A DNA stretch of 64,000 bases from contig JACAAK010000017.1 in the NCBI GenBank assembly GCA_025093985.1, positions 1 through 64,000 of the forward strand. The letters are read 5' to 3'. Position numbers and translations under genes: made by a program. Every line of letters starts with the position of its first letter. Positions within the stretch are counted from its first letter, which is position 1. Below the pieces are notes generated by a model that was not told the DNA's origin, did not search any database, and saw only the letters and a list, made by a program, of their open reading frames with translations. Shown here piece by piece: positions 45,205-58,269 of this stretch. The DNA is from Calvatia gigantea (lineage: Eukaryota > Basidiomycota > Agaricomycetes > Agaricales > Lycoperdaceae).

Positions 45205-46178
45205 GGCGAGGGGTGTTGTTATCAGCTTCCACATGCTGGGCGGTTGTTTTATAATGTTATCTTTTCAAAGGCTAGCTTACACGCCAGCAGGAGTGCCCAC
45301 GAATGGTCGCACCAAGGGTAGATGCCATTCCACTCCTGATTTCCAAACCACATGCTATCCCGGTTCCAGGGTCCGAGAAGTGAAGCCCTTTTATTAGGCG
45401 CAACCGTTCACCCCAACAGTTGAACTGGAGAATCCTTAGCACCCACATGAAAATGTGTCCAAGAACGATTGAACGTGTGGAGGCGTTTGCCGTTTCTGTC
45501 ATTCACTATTAGCTCAGGTGATCTTTGAAGTGACAGATTTATGAAGATATCGCCGCACTTTTGATATTTGTCGTTACCAGGACCCCGCATCTACAACCCC
45601 TCCTTGGTCAGGCTGCTTCAGAAGATTTTCTTGTGTATTTTGGGAGGTTCTGCTCCACAGAATTCATCGAATGGGATGGTTTCCTTCTCTCAATTGAGAA
45701 CTCATGGTCCGAGTGCCTAGGTGTCGAAATGATCAACCCAGCTTTAAACAGCTGAGTTCGTTCACAAGACTTAAGAATGTGGGAACGCCATTGGTGTGAT
45801 TATCGGTGTCCATGTGGCATGTGTCGGAAGTCGCCTCTCGGTTAAACATCCACACAAAATCATTCTAACATTCGTACATTCCAACACTAAACCAGTGGCG
45901 ACCCGCATTCCTTGCTGCTTAATTTGTGTTGCTTTACCTCTGACAACGAAGTCAGCCCACAAATCCTACGTAACATTGTTCTAAAAGTACAACCGCTTTT
46001 AAGATTACGGGGTATTGGAAAATGTGGTGAAGGGCGTCGGGAATTCCGATAGTAAACAGGGTCAAGGCAATAAAGCAAGCGGAAATGACCTGACAAATAT
46101 ACACACTTAGATGACTACAAGAGACACGGCGATAACCACCGTTAAACCATTCCAATCAAATAAACCTTAGTGAAGAGC
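45205..46178. other. Intergenic spacer
   Basis: Nearly 1 kb between the secreted-protein gene and the 3' end of the phosphate transporter. Only short frames without similarity were seen. Confidence 0.4.
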
Positions 46179-48341
46179 TTAAGTAGAGTTTTGCGCCAAC
46201 TTCTTCTTTCTCCATTCTTCGATTTCCTCGGCAAGGATGGCATCTGGATCGCGGCCGCGAACCTCGGGAAGGAGGAGAGTGAAGAGGGCTCCCACAATGT
46301 TACAGCCAAAGAAGACTGATGATATCGATTATGATTAAGACTCGAGATGGAAGGATGTAACGATGAAACTTACTCCAGAGTACGATAGGGGTGCCAACCT
46401 TCTTACTTAAGGTATTGAAGGCGAGGGCAGAAATGATGGCGCCTGCTTTGCCACATGCAGCGGAGATACCATGAGCGAAGGCACGGTAACGTGTAGGGAA
46501 GACTTCAGCGGGGTAGCACTGAGAAAACAAAAACAAGTCATAAATGTAAATGCGAGTGTTTCAGATAAAGGAGGGGTTCTCTGGCTTACGTAGGTTGTGG
46601 TGTTAGCGCCGAAGTTGAAGAAGAACTGTAAGAGAGTAAAGAGGATGATGAAAGCAGGCTTGCTTAGGGAATGGAACTTTCCGGCGAGAATCGCAACTGG
46701 AATGGAGCCATCGCCTTCAGCTTCGGTCGTTTAGGCTCAACAAAAAAGGAAACTTACGGAAAAGGGAAGTGACGAGGAAGCCTTGGAGCTGAATCCATTT
46801 CCTTCCGAGCTTCTCGATCGTCAGGATGGACGCATAATAGCCAGGAACGAAACCGAGGGCGGTGATAATTATGTTTCCAGTGGAAATCTTGAATAGCCTC
46901 TGCCACGGGGAACCTGAAGAACCATCGAAGCCAATTTGCTGCAAGACAACATTCTGGTTCAGATTGATACCGTAAAAGGCGATATCAAGTAGAAACCAGC
47001 AACCGGCGGTGCCAATGAGAATCTTGAGGTGACGCCATTCAGAGAAGTATCGCAAAAAGTCTTTGAAATGTGCCTCCTTCTTGGCGATAGCTTCAGGGGG
47101 TGCCGTATCGTTCTCGATGGATGCGTTGGTCGAGTCAGCGGGTGTGACATTGACATCGACTTCAGGTTTCAGCTTCTCCTGGCGCTTGAGCTCCGCGATC
47201 TCATCACCCGCTTCGGTATGGAGATCCTTGCGCAAATGCTGTGTTTTTTCGAAGCGAGTGGATTCGGGTAACGTGAGTCGTTGGTAAAGTGTGCCAAATG
47301 CGGGGATGAGAGAAAGGCCGACGACGATCCGCCATACTAAGGTCCAAAAATAGCTCCATCAGAAGCCGATGACGGAATTATCAAAAGGTAGACCCTCACC
47401 TCCGTCAACTTTGGAAGTCTTTCCAGCCTCCATGACGGACTTGTAGCAGGCTAAAACAATAATAGTCGCCAGAGAACCACAGAAGGAACCCCAACCCTGG
47501 TTGGAGAAGATGTAGGCAAGCATGGTTCCTCGTTTCCGGAGGTTGGCGCGGTCCGAAGTGATGGTCGCAGACATAGGATAGTCACCGCCGACACCAACAC
47601 CGAGGAGAATGCGAAAGATCGCGAGGTAAACCAGCGAGCCTTCAGGGGAGAGAGAACCAGTCGGAGTGGTCATTGTAAGGATTGTTGCAATGATGATTAG
47701 CATGAGCTCTTTGCCGTCTAGATGGGTCAGGATGACGTCAGCACGGTAGTGATCGAGGAAGCTAAAGAACGTACAAACTGCCTTGCGACCCAGGGCGTCG
47801 GCGGCATAACCTAACCGAATTGAGAATAATATAGATTTGGAGGCCAGGGGAACGTACCAAACGAGAATTGGCCAATGACACTACCAATGTTGGCGCCGGC
47901 TTTCATGAAGCCCTCGAGGTTCGTTGGTAGATGGCCTCCACCGTAAAGACGATATTGGAGCATGGTTGCCACGGGCTGGAGCCGTTCTGTTATCACAAAG
48001 GGCCGTATCCTGGTGGCAGGAAATGCTCACGTTGATGATGAACAGATCGTAAGCTGGATGGCTTTGTGTTATTTTATAGGCAACAGCACAATACAAATTG
48101 ACAGACCATCAAGGAAAAATCCAACCTATCCGAAGACGATCAATCAGGCGATGTAAGTTAGGACTGGAAGATGTGTGCGTACACCAGCAATCCCGAGTAG
48201 TTTGAGCTCGGTTTTGGTCAAGAGGAAGACTGGACGACCTTCTCGCTCGACTTCCTCGAGTTTGGACCAGTGAACCTTGCCGGTTTTCTCGGCATTAGGC
48301 TTTGGAGCAGCAGAAGGAGGCTGTTTCTGCTCTTGAGACAT
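46179..48341 (-). CDS. Phosphate:H+ symporter, PHO84-type MFS
   Basis: A multi-exon gene from ATG 48341 to TAA 46179-46181, about 540 codons. The first exon (48341-48183) encodes a polar cytosolic N-terminus ([20 protein letters not shown]). Conserved family blocks follow: [20 protein letters not shown] across three exons, [56 protein letters not shown], then a charged central loop rich in Glu/Lys (about 47250-47060), and [38 protein letters not shown] and [12 protein letters not shown]. Twelve membrane segments are expected. The GGDYP and ALGRK (after FSFG) motifs fit the phosphate:H+ symporter family; it likely imports inorganic phosphate at the plasma membrane. All introns have GT..AG ends and no damage was seen. 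Confidence 0.9.
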
Positions 48342-51300
48342 CCCGGCCGAAGGGTTAAGATGGGGAAATCGGTCGCTCAGGGAGGGAAAAAAACCTCAAA
48401 GGGAGAGGTGGGAGGGGGAGGAAAGGAAGGAACCTATCACAATCAGAAAATGTGGTCGTGTGCACTTAAATGCTACGTTGATAATCCCGAAAAAACCAGG
48501 CCAGATCCGCCGCGATCCGCTCCGGCTATTCCCAAACCCGCCTCACCACTCCCTAGCCCTGATCCTCCTTCCCCGTATCCCCGTTCCGTTCATTGGACTC
48601 CACTGTAGCTCCTGGGCCTTTTTGAAATTAATTGAAATGGTTTGTCCGCATTCTTGCGTTCTCTTCCCGAAAATCGACCTTTTCCCGTCATGAGCAGAAG
48701 TGGAGCCTGGCTGGCTTTGGGAAATGGTGTGAATTGGGTCGGAAACAGATATCGAACGTGCGTCGTCTGAGCGAGTGATGGTCTCGCATCACCGCATAGG
48801 CTGGTACAAGGATAGAATGTGACAAACTGGCTTATCGTCCATTCCGCGTGACTGCCCCAACAGACATTCCTTCCGATTTGGAACCCCACCACCCAGCCGA
48901 CGTGAACGGCCCTTTCTTCAACGACCACCAAAATCTAAACCGTGCCACATCGTACGTCCCAGGTATCATGGAAAAGGCCACGGAGTGGTTTGAGTAACGT
49001 CTCTTCACCGAATAGGATGAAAAAGGTCCCAAATCCCCGAGGCCTGACCGAAGAAAACCGGCACGGGCTTGGTGAGGGTTGATGCATGATGACACTAATC
49101 AACGGAGCAGTGTTTTGGCGCTTGAGTTCCACGAACGTGCGTCCGACGAGTTAGGCATTGTTCACACGCAACAAGCGTGACCCTTGTACCTTGTGTTATT
49201 ACCACACCTCTTCAGGGTGGCGAAACCACTTGCCTCGGCGTCGTCGAGGAGGAGGGGTTGTTGGAACATACATTTCATCAGTTGAGAAACAACTACTGAC
49301 AAAGAAGGGTGATCGAGTAATGAGTATCCAAAGTGCCACAAGCCGAAAATGCGGCTCACCTGCGAATGACGCGATGGTGGAAGCTGAACCACCGTGACAG
49401 TGTTTGAGGAGCCGTCGGAGTGATTCGAAATAGCACAAGAAATCAATGAAATTGGACAAATGAGTTCGCGCATGCCCCTAAAATCGGGAGTTCCGGTGCG
49501 CTTTTTCAACAGCCAGGGAGCAGGCAAGCATCGTGTGGGAAGGGGAGGAAGAAGAGGACCAATAATGGTTTTTGCCTCTTTTGCAAGGCTGCACCTTTAT
49601 ATCACCAAGAGATTTCCGTTGATCTCAGGTAACTGCCAATGGGAACACGACCGTGTTCATATTTTGTTTTCTGTTGTCACCGGTATGCCACTATGTTAAG
49701 GCCAAGGTATGCACGTTCGTCTGATTTCACCTTGGCAAATACTTGAGGGACAGTCAAGAATGGCAATCAATATTCCCCTCTCCTGTTTAACTCACCTTGG
49801 ATCCCTCGATTAATCATTGGGCGGCTTCTGGACGCCGATGTGATTAGGCTAGTTGGGTGCTTATCGTGGTTGCGAACCGGCGAACTCCGCAGACACACTT
49901 CAAGTTAGCCAGTCTTGAGGTTTGAGGTAAGCAATTACGCCAATAAGTCGCTGTTGATTGCCCAGTCGCAGCCTATCATAACACATATACGACCTCCCAA
50001 AATCACTGCGAGCCATAATCGAAGGTTTTGGGAACCTTTCTCGCATACTGGCCATCAAAGCTGGTCACCAGGAAGAGGTCACTTTTGACACAGCCACACA
50101 ACAGACAGATGTCCTTGAGCTGATCTGCAACTCAACCGACGAGGCCAGGAGTCAAGGAGACGTCCGACCGTTGTGTGTTTCCCTGGGCCCCAGACGCGTA
50201 GAACATCTTATTACATAAATAAATGAGTGAAACGAGGGCAAGACAAGAGGAAGACAATAAAGCTGTCCGATGTCGTATGCCGTATGAGGAGCATAAAATG
50301 ATGCTCATGACGTCTCACGTCGAGGCAAAAGAGATTGTACATTGAGCTGTTCAGTACTTGGCATTAAGGACATAACCTAGCGGCAACCCACGCCATGCCA
50401 CGCCTGATTACAGGCAACGCACTGGAAGATGACCTACCATCGCTACACAGGATTATAAAACGTAATTTAAATTAGACTATACGTACATATACTTGTAGTA
50501 CAGACATATGTCTTATCTGTTTCCATAAGCACCAGTGATCGTATACCAGTGGTAATTGCACCGTCATCGCTCACGAAGAGTCACCCTCCTAGCATTACAA
50601 CCGGATGGCTGCGCGAATGCCAAAAGCAAGTGCAACCGCAATGTCGCACACCACCACTACAACTCCAATATAGGTTACTACATACAACCCGTCATCAGTC
50701 AATAAAACTTTCTAATGTTGAGTAACCAAGGAGGCATAGCGTATACCCGAAAGTCATGTATTGAAACCCTCCCTGGTCCAACATTGCCGAGGTCTCTGAC
50801 TGGGACCCTCAGAACCCGGTGGACCTGATCTTCTAATCACCGGATAGCTATGGACGAAACGTCAAGTCAAAGGTGAATAAGCGAACATACAACCATGACG
50901 GGATTTGGACCTTCCACCAACGCCTCCTTTGCTCTGCCTGCTCGGGAAGAAGGTAAGGAGGAACTTCGGCAGTCGCCGTCTGAGCGTTCCTTCCCCTAGA
51001 CCCCCAACGACTCCGAGCCTCGGTTTCGAAACGAGTTCTATGGCTGAACACGGCGGTAGTGTTCCTAGGAGTACTTGATTTTTCGGAGTATTCAGCCACC
51101 ACCGTAACAGTTATTGAGGAAGAGCTCACAGGGCATCGCTGCTACCTGCGAACTTGGGGGAAATGGCACTAACTTCGAGTTCGTGAGCTTCCTTAGTACC
51201 AGAAGATAGGGATATGGAAGTAGCGAACATAATGCAAGGGCTGGGAAATAAGATGAGGTGCTCATGTCTTATACACTCCTTGGAGGCCGACCTTTGGTGG

Positions 51301-51581
51301 CTCAATGAATGTGGTGACATTGTTGTAGATGTCCAGCAACTGGCCTCGTGTATGGGGCCGATCTACCCGCTACCGATATACTATGTCTAATTCTCGAAGC
51401 GGTATGTCCACTTTGAAGCAGCCCTCTGCAGCTGCTTCGACACGAAATCTAGAGTAAGGGTGATAGAGCATCCCTTGCCTTAACGAACCAGTGCCGGCCT
51501 AACAATTCGGTTGTGAGACTAGCTTACATCCGTTTTGTCCTTGAAGGATCGCGCAAGGGTACATGGACAGTGAATTACGAT
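48342..51581. other. Gene-poor spacer
   Basis: I find no gene here with family similarity. Candidate minus-strand frames at 51320-51126 and 51129-50848 could be exons of one unknown protein (SSSITVTVVAEYSEKSSTPR), but codon use and start are unconvincing. The region next to 48342 must hold the phosphate transporter promoter. Confidence 0.35.
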
Positions 51582-52264
51582 TCAATTAGCAACCTCCGGG
51601 TCGCGAAAAGACATACACATCTCATACCATGCGTCTTTCCCAAATACAATTTCTGCCTTTCCTACGGTCGTGAACCCTAAACGTTCGTATACTGGCAGCA
51701 TATTTTCCTTGGCCATCATCACCATTCTATCATATATCCCTCGTCGCTTACACATGTCGACGAACTCCACAAAGAGTTTGAGGCCAATGGAAGCACCTCG
51801 AAATTCCCTGTCCAAACAGAGAGTGTGGCCGCATACCGTTGTGCCGCCAGGGGTATGAGTTGTTAAGGACTCCTGGGTATAGCGTGGTATAGATGAAAGG
51901 GTTGCATACGTGTATGCAATCAAGCGCCGATGTCTCGTAGATGATGGGAGATAAGCACCGAGAAACAGCTCCGGTGCCGCCCGTTGGTGGAACCTGAGTG
52001 AATTCCGTGTTTGAGTCCACTATCTTTGAGCGAAAACGCAAGCTGTAGGCATACCTCAATGTCTCCAAATTATCAGCTTCTTCTGGGGGAAATCCTGGGC
52101 GGAACTGATAAGCAAAGGTTGACCGATTAGAAGTGCATGTATGACGTTGACGTACCTTGTTTCTCGATCTCCCAAGCATCTTCGACTTCTCCCGCCCGCA
52201 CAAAATCATAGAAAACCATATTGACTGTGCTTTGGCGTTCTGTTGTGTTTGAACGAGGGCTCAT
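51582..52264 (-). CDS. GNAT acetyltransferase, AANAT/polyamine-type
   Basis: Three exons, 52264-52156, 52094-52055 and 51993-51582, sum to 561 nt (186 codons plus stop). The sequence follows the fungal homologues of arylalkylamine N-acetyltransferase (yeast Paa1 group): EVEDAWEIEKQGFPPEEADN, LETLRFHQRAAPELFLGAYL, RRLIAYTYATLSS, an acetyl-CoA binding stretch DREFRGASIGLKLFVEFV (usual form R-x-x-G-x-G/A) and MLPVYERLGFTTVGKAEIVF. It probably acetylates an aromatic amine or polyamine in the cytosol; the substrate cannot be told from sequence. The acetyl-CoA loop RGASIG departs from the common QGxG form. The start could be 14 codons later at MVFYDFVRAGE. Confidence 0.86.
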
Positions 52265-55200
52265 TGAAGGGAGCGCCCCCGGTCGGGTTTCATAACTAGC
52301 CGGGTTCGTTATCGGTGATCTCAGGCGAACACAAGCGATCAATGGGGATTTAGAATTCAAAGCTCTGCTCCCTATTTCCCTCCTAGCCCCGCGAGGGAAC
52401 ACCCAACATCCTGAAGGGTCATGCTCAGTGATCAGGGAAACAAACCGCACGGATGTTGGTGACCTTGAACACAATGACGAGTGAAGTGAGTCAGAGTTCT
52501 GGGCCGAACACCCGAAAGCATACTGTCAAGAGCAAAGGGAACGGCGCTATAAAGTGCGAGTAGCCATGCTGTAGAGATTCCGCCAAGGTCCTTCTTCGAA
52601 TTAATGTGAGAGACTCCGAAATCAAGGACCCCGTGACTGTGAGCGATGTTATTTATGTCTCCGTCGCTGTCAATGTTGGACAGCCTGTAAGAATCACTAA
52701 CTCTCAGTCGCTCGTTATACGCATGAGAACTGAGGGAACAACTACTACGAAGCTGTCATATTTAAGCAGAGAGGAATAAGGATCATACGCCCAGTAAAAG
52801 AAATTTCAGTATATCTAAAACCACGCGGCGTGTCCAGCAGGACACGCCGCCCATTGTCCTTACATTCCCTCATTGTTCCGTTGTCCTTACGTCCACCCGT
52901 TGTGGGTCCGCCTTCGGCCTCGGACCGTGTTTGCAAACCCAACACAGCCCCTTTTGTATGTTCGCAGTTATCGGGAGTCCGTGCTTTAAGCTTTAAGTCG
53001 TAGCATGTTATGTTCGAAGATCGATTTCTTTCCAGTCTGAGTCTTGCACAATTCCTAGACATCACGTGACATATCGGTTAACATCATCTTCACAATTATC
53101 CTGATCCATTCGGCCGCCAATCTTATTGTTTATTCTGGGGGCGAATTCATACTCGCGGATATTCCCCCCAATCTAAATTTCCCCATTCAACTATTTGACC
53201 AAACTCACGCGACCCCACATAACCTGAATCAGGGAAGCAACATCTAGACGGACATTATTTAGAGACTGCGAGGTCCGTCTCGTGGGATTCCACTAAAGGG
53301 GTTCAGACCGGCAGGCGGGTTATCGCACGGCAACCTAATTAATTAACATCAACACTTTGTTGCAAGCGCTAATCAGCACCAAGCTGCTCTTGTTCTGGAT
53401 TGGGCATTCTCCGACGAGAGAAGTCACAGCTTTGAATGGACCTTGTGAGTTTGCCGGCGAGGAATAAGGGCATTGGGTAACCTCGTCGTCACTTCCAACT
53501 ACTTTCAGTCAAATTCCCCAACTTGTGTTGGAGGCAAATACGTTTCAAGAATCCTTGGCGCTCGCAGCTCTACTTCTTGCATTTTGCATTCCTTCCTGGT
53601 ACAGGGAAGGTGCAAAAACAATCCATGTATTAGGTGTCAAAAGCAAGGCCACGTATCGGAACTTGCACCCTCAATTGTGGCTATTCCTGTATATAGTGAC
53701 CATCCACGCAGAAAAGAAAACGAGGCTTGCGACACCAGTCCATATACAAAGTATGACCAAGGCTTGACATAATTTTCAACTCGGTGCCATCACCAGGTTT
53801 CACAATACTTACTGGCTTTGACAGTATCAGGTTGAAGTGTACGAATGGCAGCTTCTCCCCAATCCCTCGGCGGATAAGTTGTAGGCGGGGGTACATTCGA
53901 GTTAGGATTGCTAGCTGACAGTTAATTATGTCCTTTTGTGGAGTCAAGCAGCACAACTTGGTAGTGGCAGTTGCCGGTAGGTCCGACATTCAGGATAGCG
54001 TCTAGAGTACAATTTTAGTGGCCAACGTGAAATAAATGGCTTCTGGCTGTACCAAAGGCAGAAAGCGGGGACAATACGACCGTAAAAAAACGAGTGTGAG
54101 TAGTGAGAGGATAGGGGTATATGGTAGAGAAAACCGGACAATAACTGCCTCGCCGCGCAGCAAGAGAGCCCGTTAAATGGTTGAAACCATACCCCTATTG
54201 GTACCCAAGGCTCTGGCTGAGACCAGCGAGGCTGCAACGGAGATATAAGTTCATTCGGCCACTGATTCCTCTACGAAGGGTAGCACAAGTCCCTGGATTT
54301 TGGGGTCTCGAATGCTGTTATCCAAGTCGAGCAAAATACGGAATGGGAATCATTCCCTCTCATCTTCTGATGGGGATGTTGTAAAGGGGACGCAGTCGAT
54401 CCATCGAGTTGTCCCAACGAATCCATAATGTTCGGGCAGGGGGGACGTAGATGTTGACCAGTTCCGGTAGCTCTTCAAGATGGCAGTGTGCTGTCGTTAA
54501 CTCCCCCATACTGGATCAAAAATTCAGCTGCTTCCGACCCTGAAACATTTCTAATTTTGTCTTTCGGGGTTTTAAGCAATGTGATCGGGCTACAAAGAAG
54601 CCTCAAGTGTTCTGCATGCCTAGATGATCCTATGGAGCTCGGTGAAGAGCCTGCTTTGGGTACCGTCAAGATGGCAGTGCATATCAAGCGTCCTAGTTAG
54701 GAGTGGAGGAAACCCGTGGATAGTGCGCCGAGGCCATTGTCGGGAACTTCCACAAACCAGAGTCCCTCCCGACCAAGACCAACCTGTATGCATAGCCCTT
54801 GAACTGCCATTCCCCTTGTCCACGACTGCCTTCCTATAGAGCCGGTATATCCCCCTTGCGACACAATGTGGGTAGTCATCTGCCAGACGTCGCTCAGCGT
54901 CACGTCAGGACGAGTTTTACCTCCGGATATATTGATGTGAGTACATGATTTATGAATGATAGATTATCTTTTGATTGTAATATATCCCCACACATCATCA
55001 ATTATTCTAGTCTTGGTGGAAAGTTGCCTCTGCGTTTCTGGTTGGGACTAAAAATAGCAGTGATGCGCTTATTTTAAGCGCCTAGCAACGCGAACGATTC
55101 GAAATTTCAATCCACGAGCAACACAATGCCAAGTAACGGGCGACGTTGTTGGGTCCCAACTGTCCAGCAACATACAGATCCATGTCATGGACAACTGTTT

Positions 55201-55402
55201 GGCTGATTGACTGTATACGCATTATATGGAGGGGACCCTGCTAGAAAAGTATTTGAGGAAGAGGTCCACTCGAACAGAAGCTACCAAGCCCTTTGCCTCC
55301 TCCAATCTTCCTTCGTCTCGATTTATTTCTTTCATTTCCTCTTGACGAGGCCTCTATTAATTCAAAACTTGGTTCATTCGGCATAAACGTACTCAATTCA
55401 AT
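52265..55402. other. Gene-poor spacer
   Basis: About 3.1 kb without a recognisable gene. A minus-strand open stretch at 54903-54700 (TGSIGRQSWTRGMAVQGLCI) has a plausible protein composition but no family match and no clear start. A perfect hairpin lies at 52825-52850. The last 200 bp contain pyrimidine-rich promoter-like sequence of the lysozyme gene. Confidence 0.35.
52825..52850. repeat. Perfect 11-bp hairpin
   Basis: Arms GCGGCGTGTCC and GGACACGCCGC with loop AGCA. It is GC-rich in an AT-richer spacer. It may be an RNA hairpin or a relic of a mobile element; nothing else supports either. Confidence 0.7.
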
Positions 55403-56730
55403 ATGAAGCCTGTCTCTCTTTTATCCTTCCTCCTTCTCTCTCTTTCTGTAGCCCATGCGGCACCAGTTCCCAGCAATGTTAACCGCTCTTGTTCACCCGC
55501 GATCGGTAAGCCAGAGCTTGCTCTCCAGCGAATTTCGCTTTGTTCATCGAGTTGTTCGCAGGAAATTGCCAATCGTTGGGTCGCAGACAGTTTGATGACT
55601 TTGGTGGTGACTTTGGTGGCGACTCTAGCGACTCCGGCTTCGATGACTCCAGCTTTGGCGGTGATAGCGGTTTTGATGATTCAAGTTCCGGGGGCGGCGA
55701 CACAGGGTTTGATGATTCCACTGGCGTGGATACATCCGATGGCTTTGATGATCCAAGCCTCGATACAACCGACCCAACGGCTGACTCCAGCTTCAGCGAT
55801 CCCATCGCAGATCCCTTTGTCGACACCGCCGACACAGACCTCCCAGACGACCAAAGCGGTTTAGATGATACAACAGGCGATCCCACTACAGATGATCCCT
55901 CAACTGCCGACGATACCACAGATGATACTTCGACAGATGACCCCACTGCTACGGATTCCGCCACCGCTGATGACGCTACGGCAACTGACTCTGCTACCCC
56001 AGACGATGCGTCTGCCACTGATTCTGCGACCACGGATGATGCTAGTACCACGGATTCGGCTAGCGCAGATACTGCTACTGCTACCGAATCCTCTGCCGCT
56101 GCGAAAGCAACCCCTCCTCCTGCGAAAGCCCCGCCAAAGGCTACCACACCTCCTCCTAAGGCTGCCGTAACTCCTCCTAAGGCTACACCTCCACCTGCTA
56201 AAGCCGCCACCGCTCCCCCAGCTGCAGCCGCAGGAACCTGTCCTCCTGCGATCAACGCCGCCACTGTCAATCTAATCAAACAATCCGAAGGCTTCGTACC
56301 TAGCCCCGCTCCAGACCCAGTCAACCTCCCTACGGTTGGCTTCGGTCACAAATGCCAAAAGGCGGGCTGCTTAGAGGTCCCCTTCTCCTTCCCCCTTTCC
56401 CAAGATACCGCGGCCCAGCTTCTCCAGAGTGATGTGAAGACGTTCACTAAATGCATCAACGACTTCGTGAGCCCGAACGTTCAGTTGAACGATAACCAGT
56501 TCGGTGCTTTGACCTCGTTCACTTTCAACCTCGGTTGTGGTACCCTCAAATCGTCTACATTGTTGAAGAGGTTGAATGCTGGAGAGGATCCTAACACCGT
56601 TGCCGAGCAGGAGATTCCTAAATTCAACAAGGCCGGAGGAAAGGTGTTGGCTGGTTTGACCAAGAGGAGGACCGCGGAGGTGGCATTGTTCAAGACGGCT
56701 TCGAGTACTATTGCACACCCATGCCAGTGA
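55403..56730 (+). CDS. Secreted GH24-type lysozyme
   Basis: Two exons, 55403-55505 and 55562-56730, sum to 1272 nt (423 codons plus stop). The protein starts with a signal peptide (MKPVSLLSFLLLSLSVAHA). Residues about 45-210 are a low-complexity linker: first GFDDSS-type repeats, then Asp/Thr/Ser/Ala repeats, then a Pro/Lys/Ala/Thr segment (KATPPPAKAPPKATTPPPKA). The C-terminal ~150 residues are a phage-T4-type lysozyme (glycoside hydrolase family 24): catalytic Glu in IKQSEGFVPSP, then DPVNLPTVGFGH with the family's Asp and Thr, and QFGALTSFTFNLGCG. It should cut bacterial peptidoglycan outside the cell. The linker is unusually long and acidic, and is probably O-glycosylated. The gene has no cluster partners. 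Confidence 0.9.
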
Positions 56731-57478
56731 ACTAGGTGGACATTCGTTTGATACACTTGTTTTTTGGCGGAGAGTTTCAAAATCATCTTTGTATTAACTT
56801 ACATTTCGAATACATCTTTGTTTGGGTTTTTGGGAACAGGGGATTGCATTGTCAGGAAAGGGACCCGCGTTCATTATTGTATGATTAGCGACCGCGGCCT
56901 AAGTTGAAGATCTGTTTGCGGGAGACACCCGTACGGAATGCGCCGAGCATGTTTCATAATCACGGATACTTGATCCAAATAATCGGACATGCACGAGTCT
57001 AATTAAGATTTTGGTCCCAAGCCGCGGCGTCGTCGTTCTCGAGTGTGTGAAGTGATGAAAAATACTCCCAGCCGAACCGTCACTAAGCATGGGAACGTTG
57101 AGAATGAGCACACAGTTCCAAGGGCAGATTCCACCTTGGAAAAAGAGGTACCTTCACAAACGGTCCGTGTTTGACCTTAGACTGGCACGCAGAAACCTAG
57201 ATGTATCGTCACAAGAAGGCCGAGGTAGCGTGATACAGGTGAGGAGCCAATAACGGTAATATCTATTTTCAGGGTAAGGCGTAGATGATGATCTAGGCTA
57301 TGTTTGTCTGCTCCCCTGGTTCCCAGAAACAAGTTCGAGAACATTCATCAAAAGCCACAATCAGGGGCCCATCGCACAACCACAAAATTAAAAAGCTCAC
57401 CCGAGATTAAGTGGCGGATTACCTCTAATCCAATCACGGACTGCCCCACTAAGCGTAAAGCTTACCGGCGGGCTCGGA
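56731..57478. other. Intergenic spacer
   Basis: Between the 3' ends of two convergent genes. No gene, RNA or repeat was recognised. Confidence 0.45.
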
Positions 57479-58269
57479 CTACGAGCCACGGGGCTGCGAC
57501 TGGGCCTGAACCTCTGCTATGATCTCCCGTCGCCGTTTAGCACGTTCGACCCGGGCTTCTGCCTCAAGCTCCCTCAGCGCCACTTGCGCCCACAGAGTAA
57601 ATCCCCCCTGCTCGTATGCCCGCTTCATTCTCTTCTCAGCTTCCTCCGACGACCATTCTTCTCTGTCTGTCTCAACTCCAATATCAAACGGTGCAACCGC
57701 ATGAGATGCCTTTCGCTCTTCCTCAGTTTCCGGTCCACGATGTATCCTGTCGGTAATGGGGTATAAATATTGGTTTGTCCAGTACCGCATGCGACGGGCA
57801 AAGTCTGGTACAGTGTATGTTCCCGTGAGGTACTGAACAGAGTAGACGAGACCACAGGCGCCGACGCCAACGAGGGTTGTTGCGAGGAGGAAGGCTTTTC
57901 CGGCAAGCATTGCATTAGAAAGATTGGCATTTGAGAGGGCTGTAAGGAGGGAGGGAGAGGAATCCCAATGCTCGGAGGAGGGTCTAGATTCACTGGCGTT
58001 TGGTGACGCGGTTGCAGAAATGGGAGGGACTCGGCGGACGGGCCGGGTAGTTCGAGTACCGGTTTTTGATGTTATGGAGTGTGAAGGGGCGACGCGACGA
58101 GGAGGGGCTGCCGAACGATTTTCAAGAGACGCTTTGAGAGCTGTTGCTCGTGCTTGGCGGAACATGAGAATGGGGATCCCGATTGCAAGGGATGTTCCTA
58201 CGAACTTGCGAAGAGTAAGTAGACGGTGACCCAGGAAAATGTAAGCGTACCACTGATATTGGTAGCCAT
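57479..58269 (-). CDS. Membrane protein, TMEM242-like (uncertain)
   Basis: Two exons, 58269-58251 and 58197-57479, sum to 738 nt (245 codons plus stop). Residues 7-20 (TSLAIGIPILMFRQ) and a stretch about 110-135 (AGKAFLLATTLVGVGACGLV) are hydrophobic; the first may be a short membrane anchor. Between them is a Ser/Arg/Pro-rich segment. The C-terminus is charged and helical (EEAEKRMKRAYEQ, LEAEARVERAKRRR). The second hydrophobic block followed by TVPDFARRMR recalls small mitochondrial TMEM242-type proteins, but this is a weak match. The first exon, 19 nt, is inferred from the splice signals; an alternative ATG lies at 58312. Confidence 0.65.

Noticed and set aside
55479..56324. 281-codon minus-strand frame antisense to the lysozyme
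   Set aside because: It is the Ala/Val/Ser-rich mirror of the repetitive linker, without domains or a promoter.
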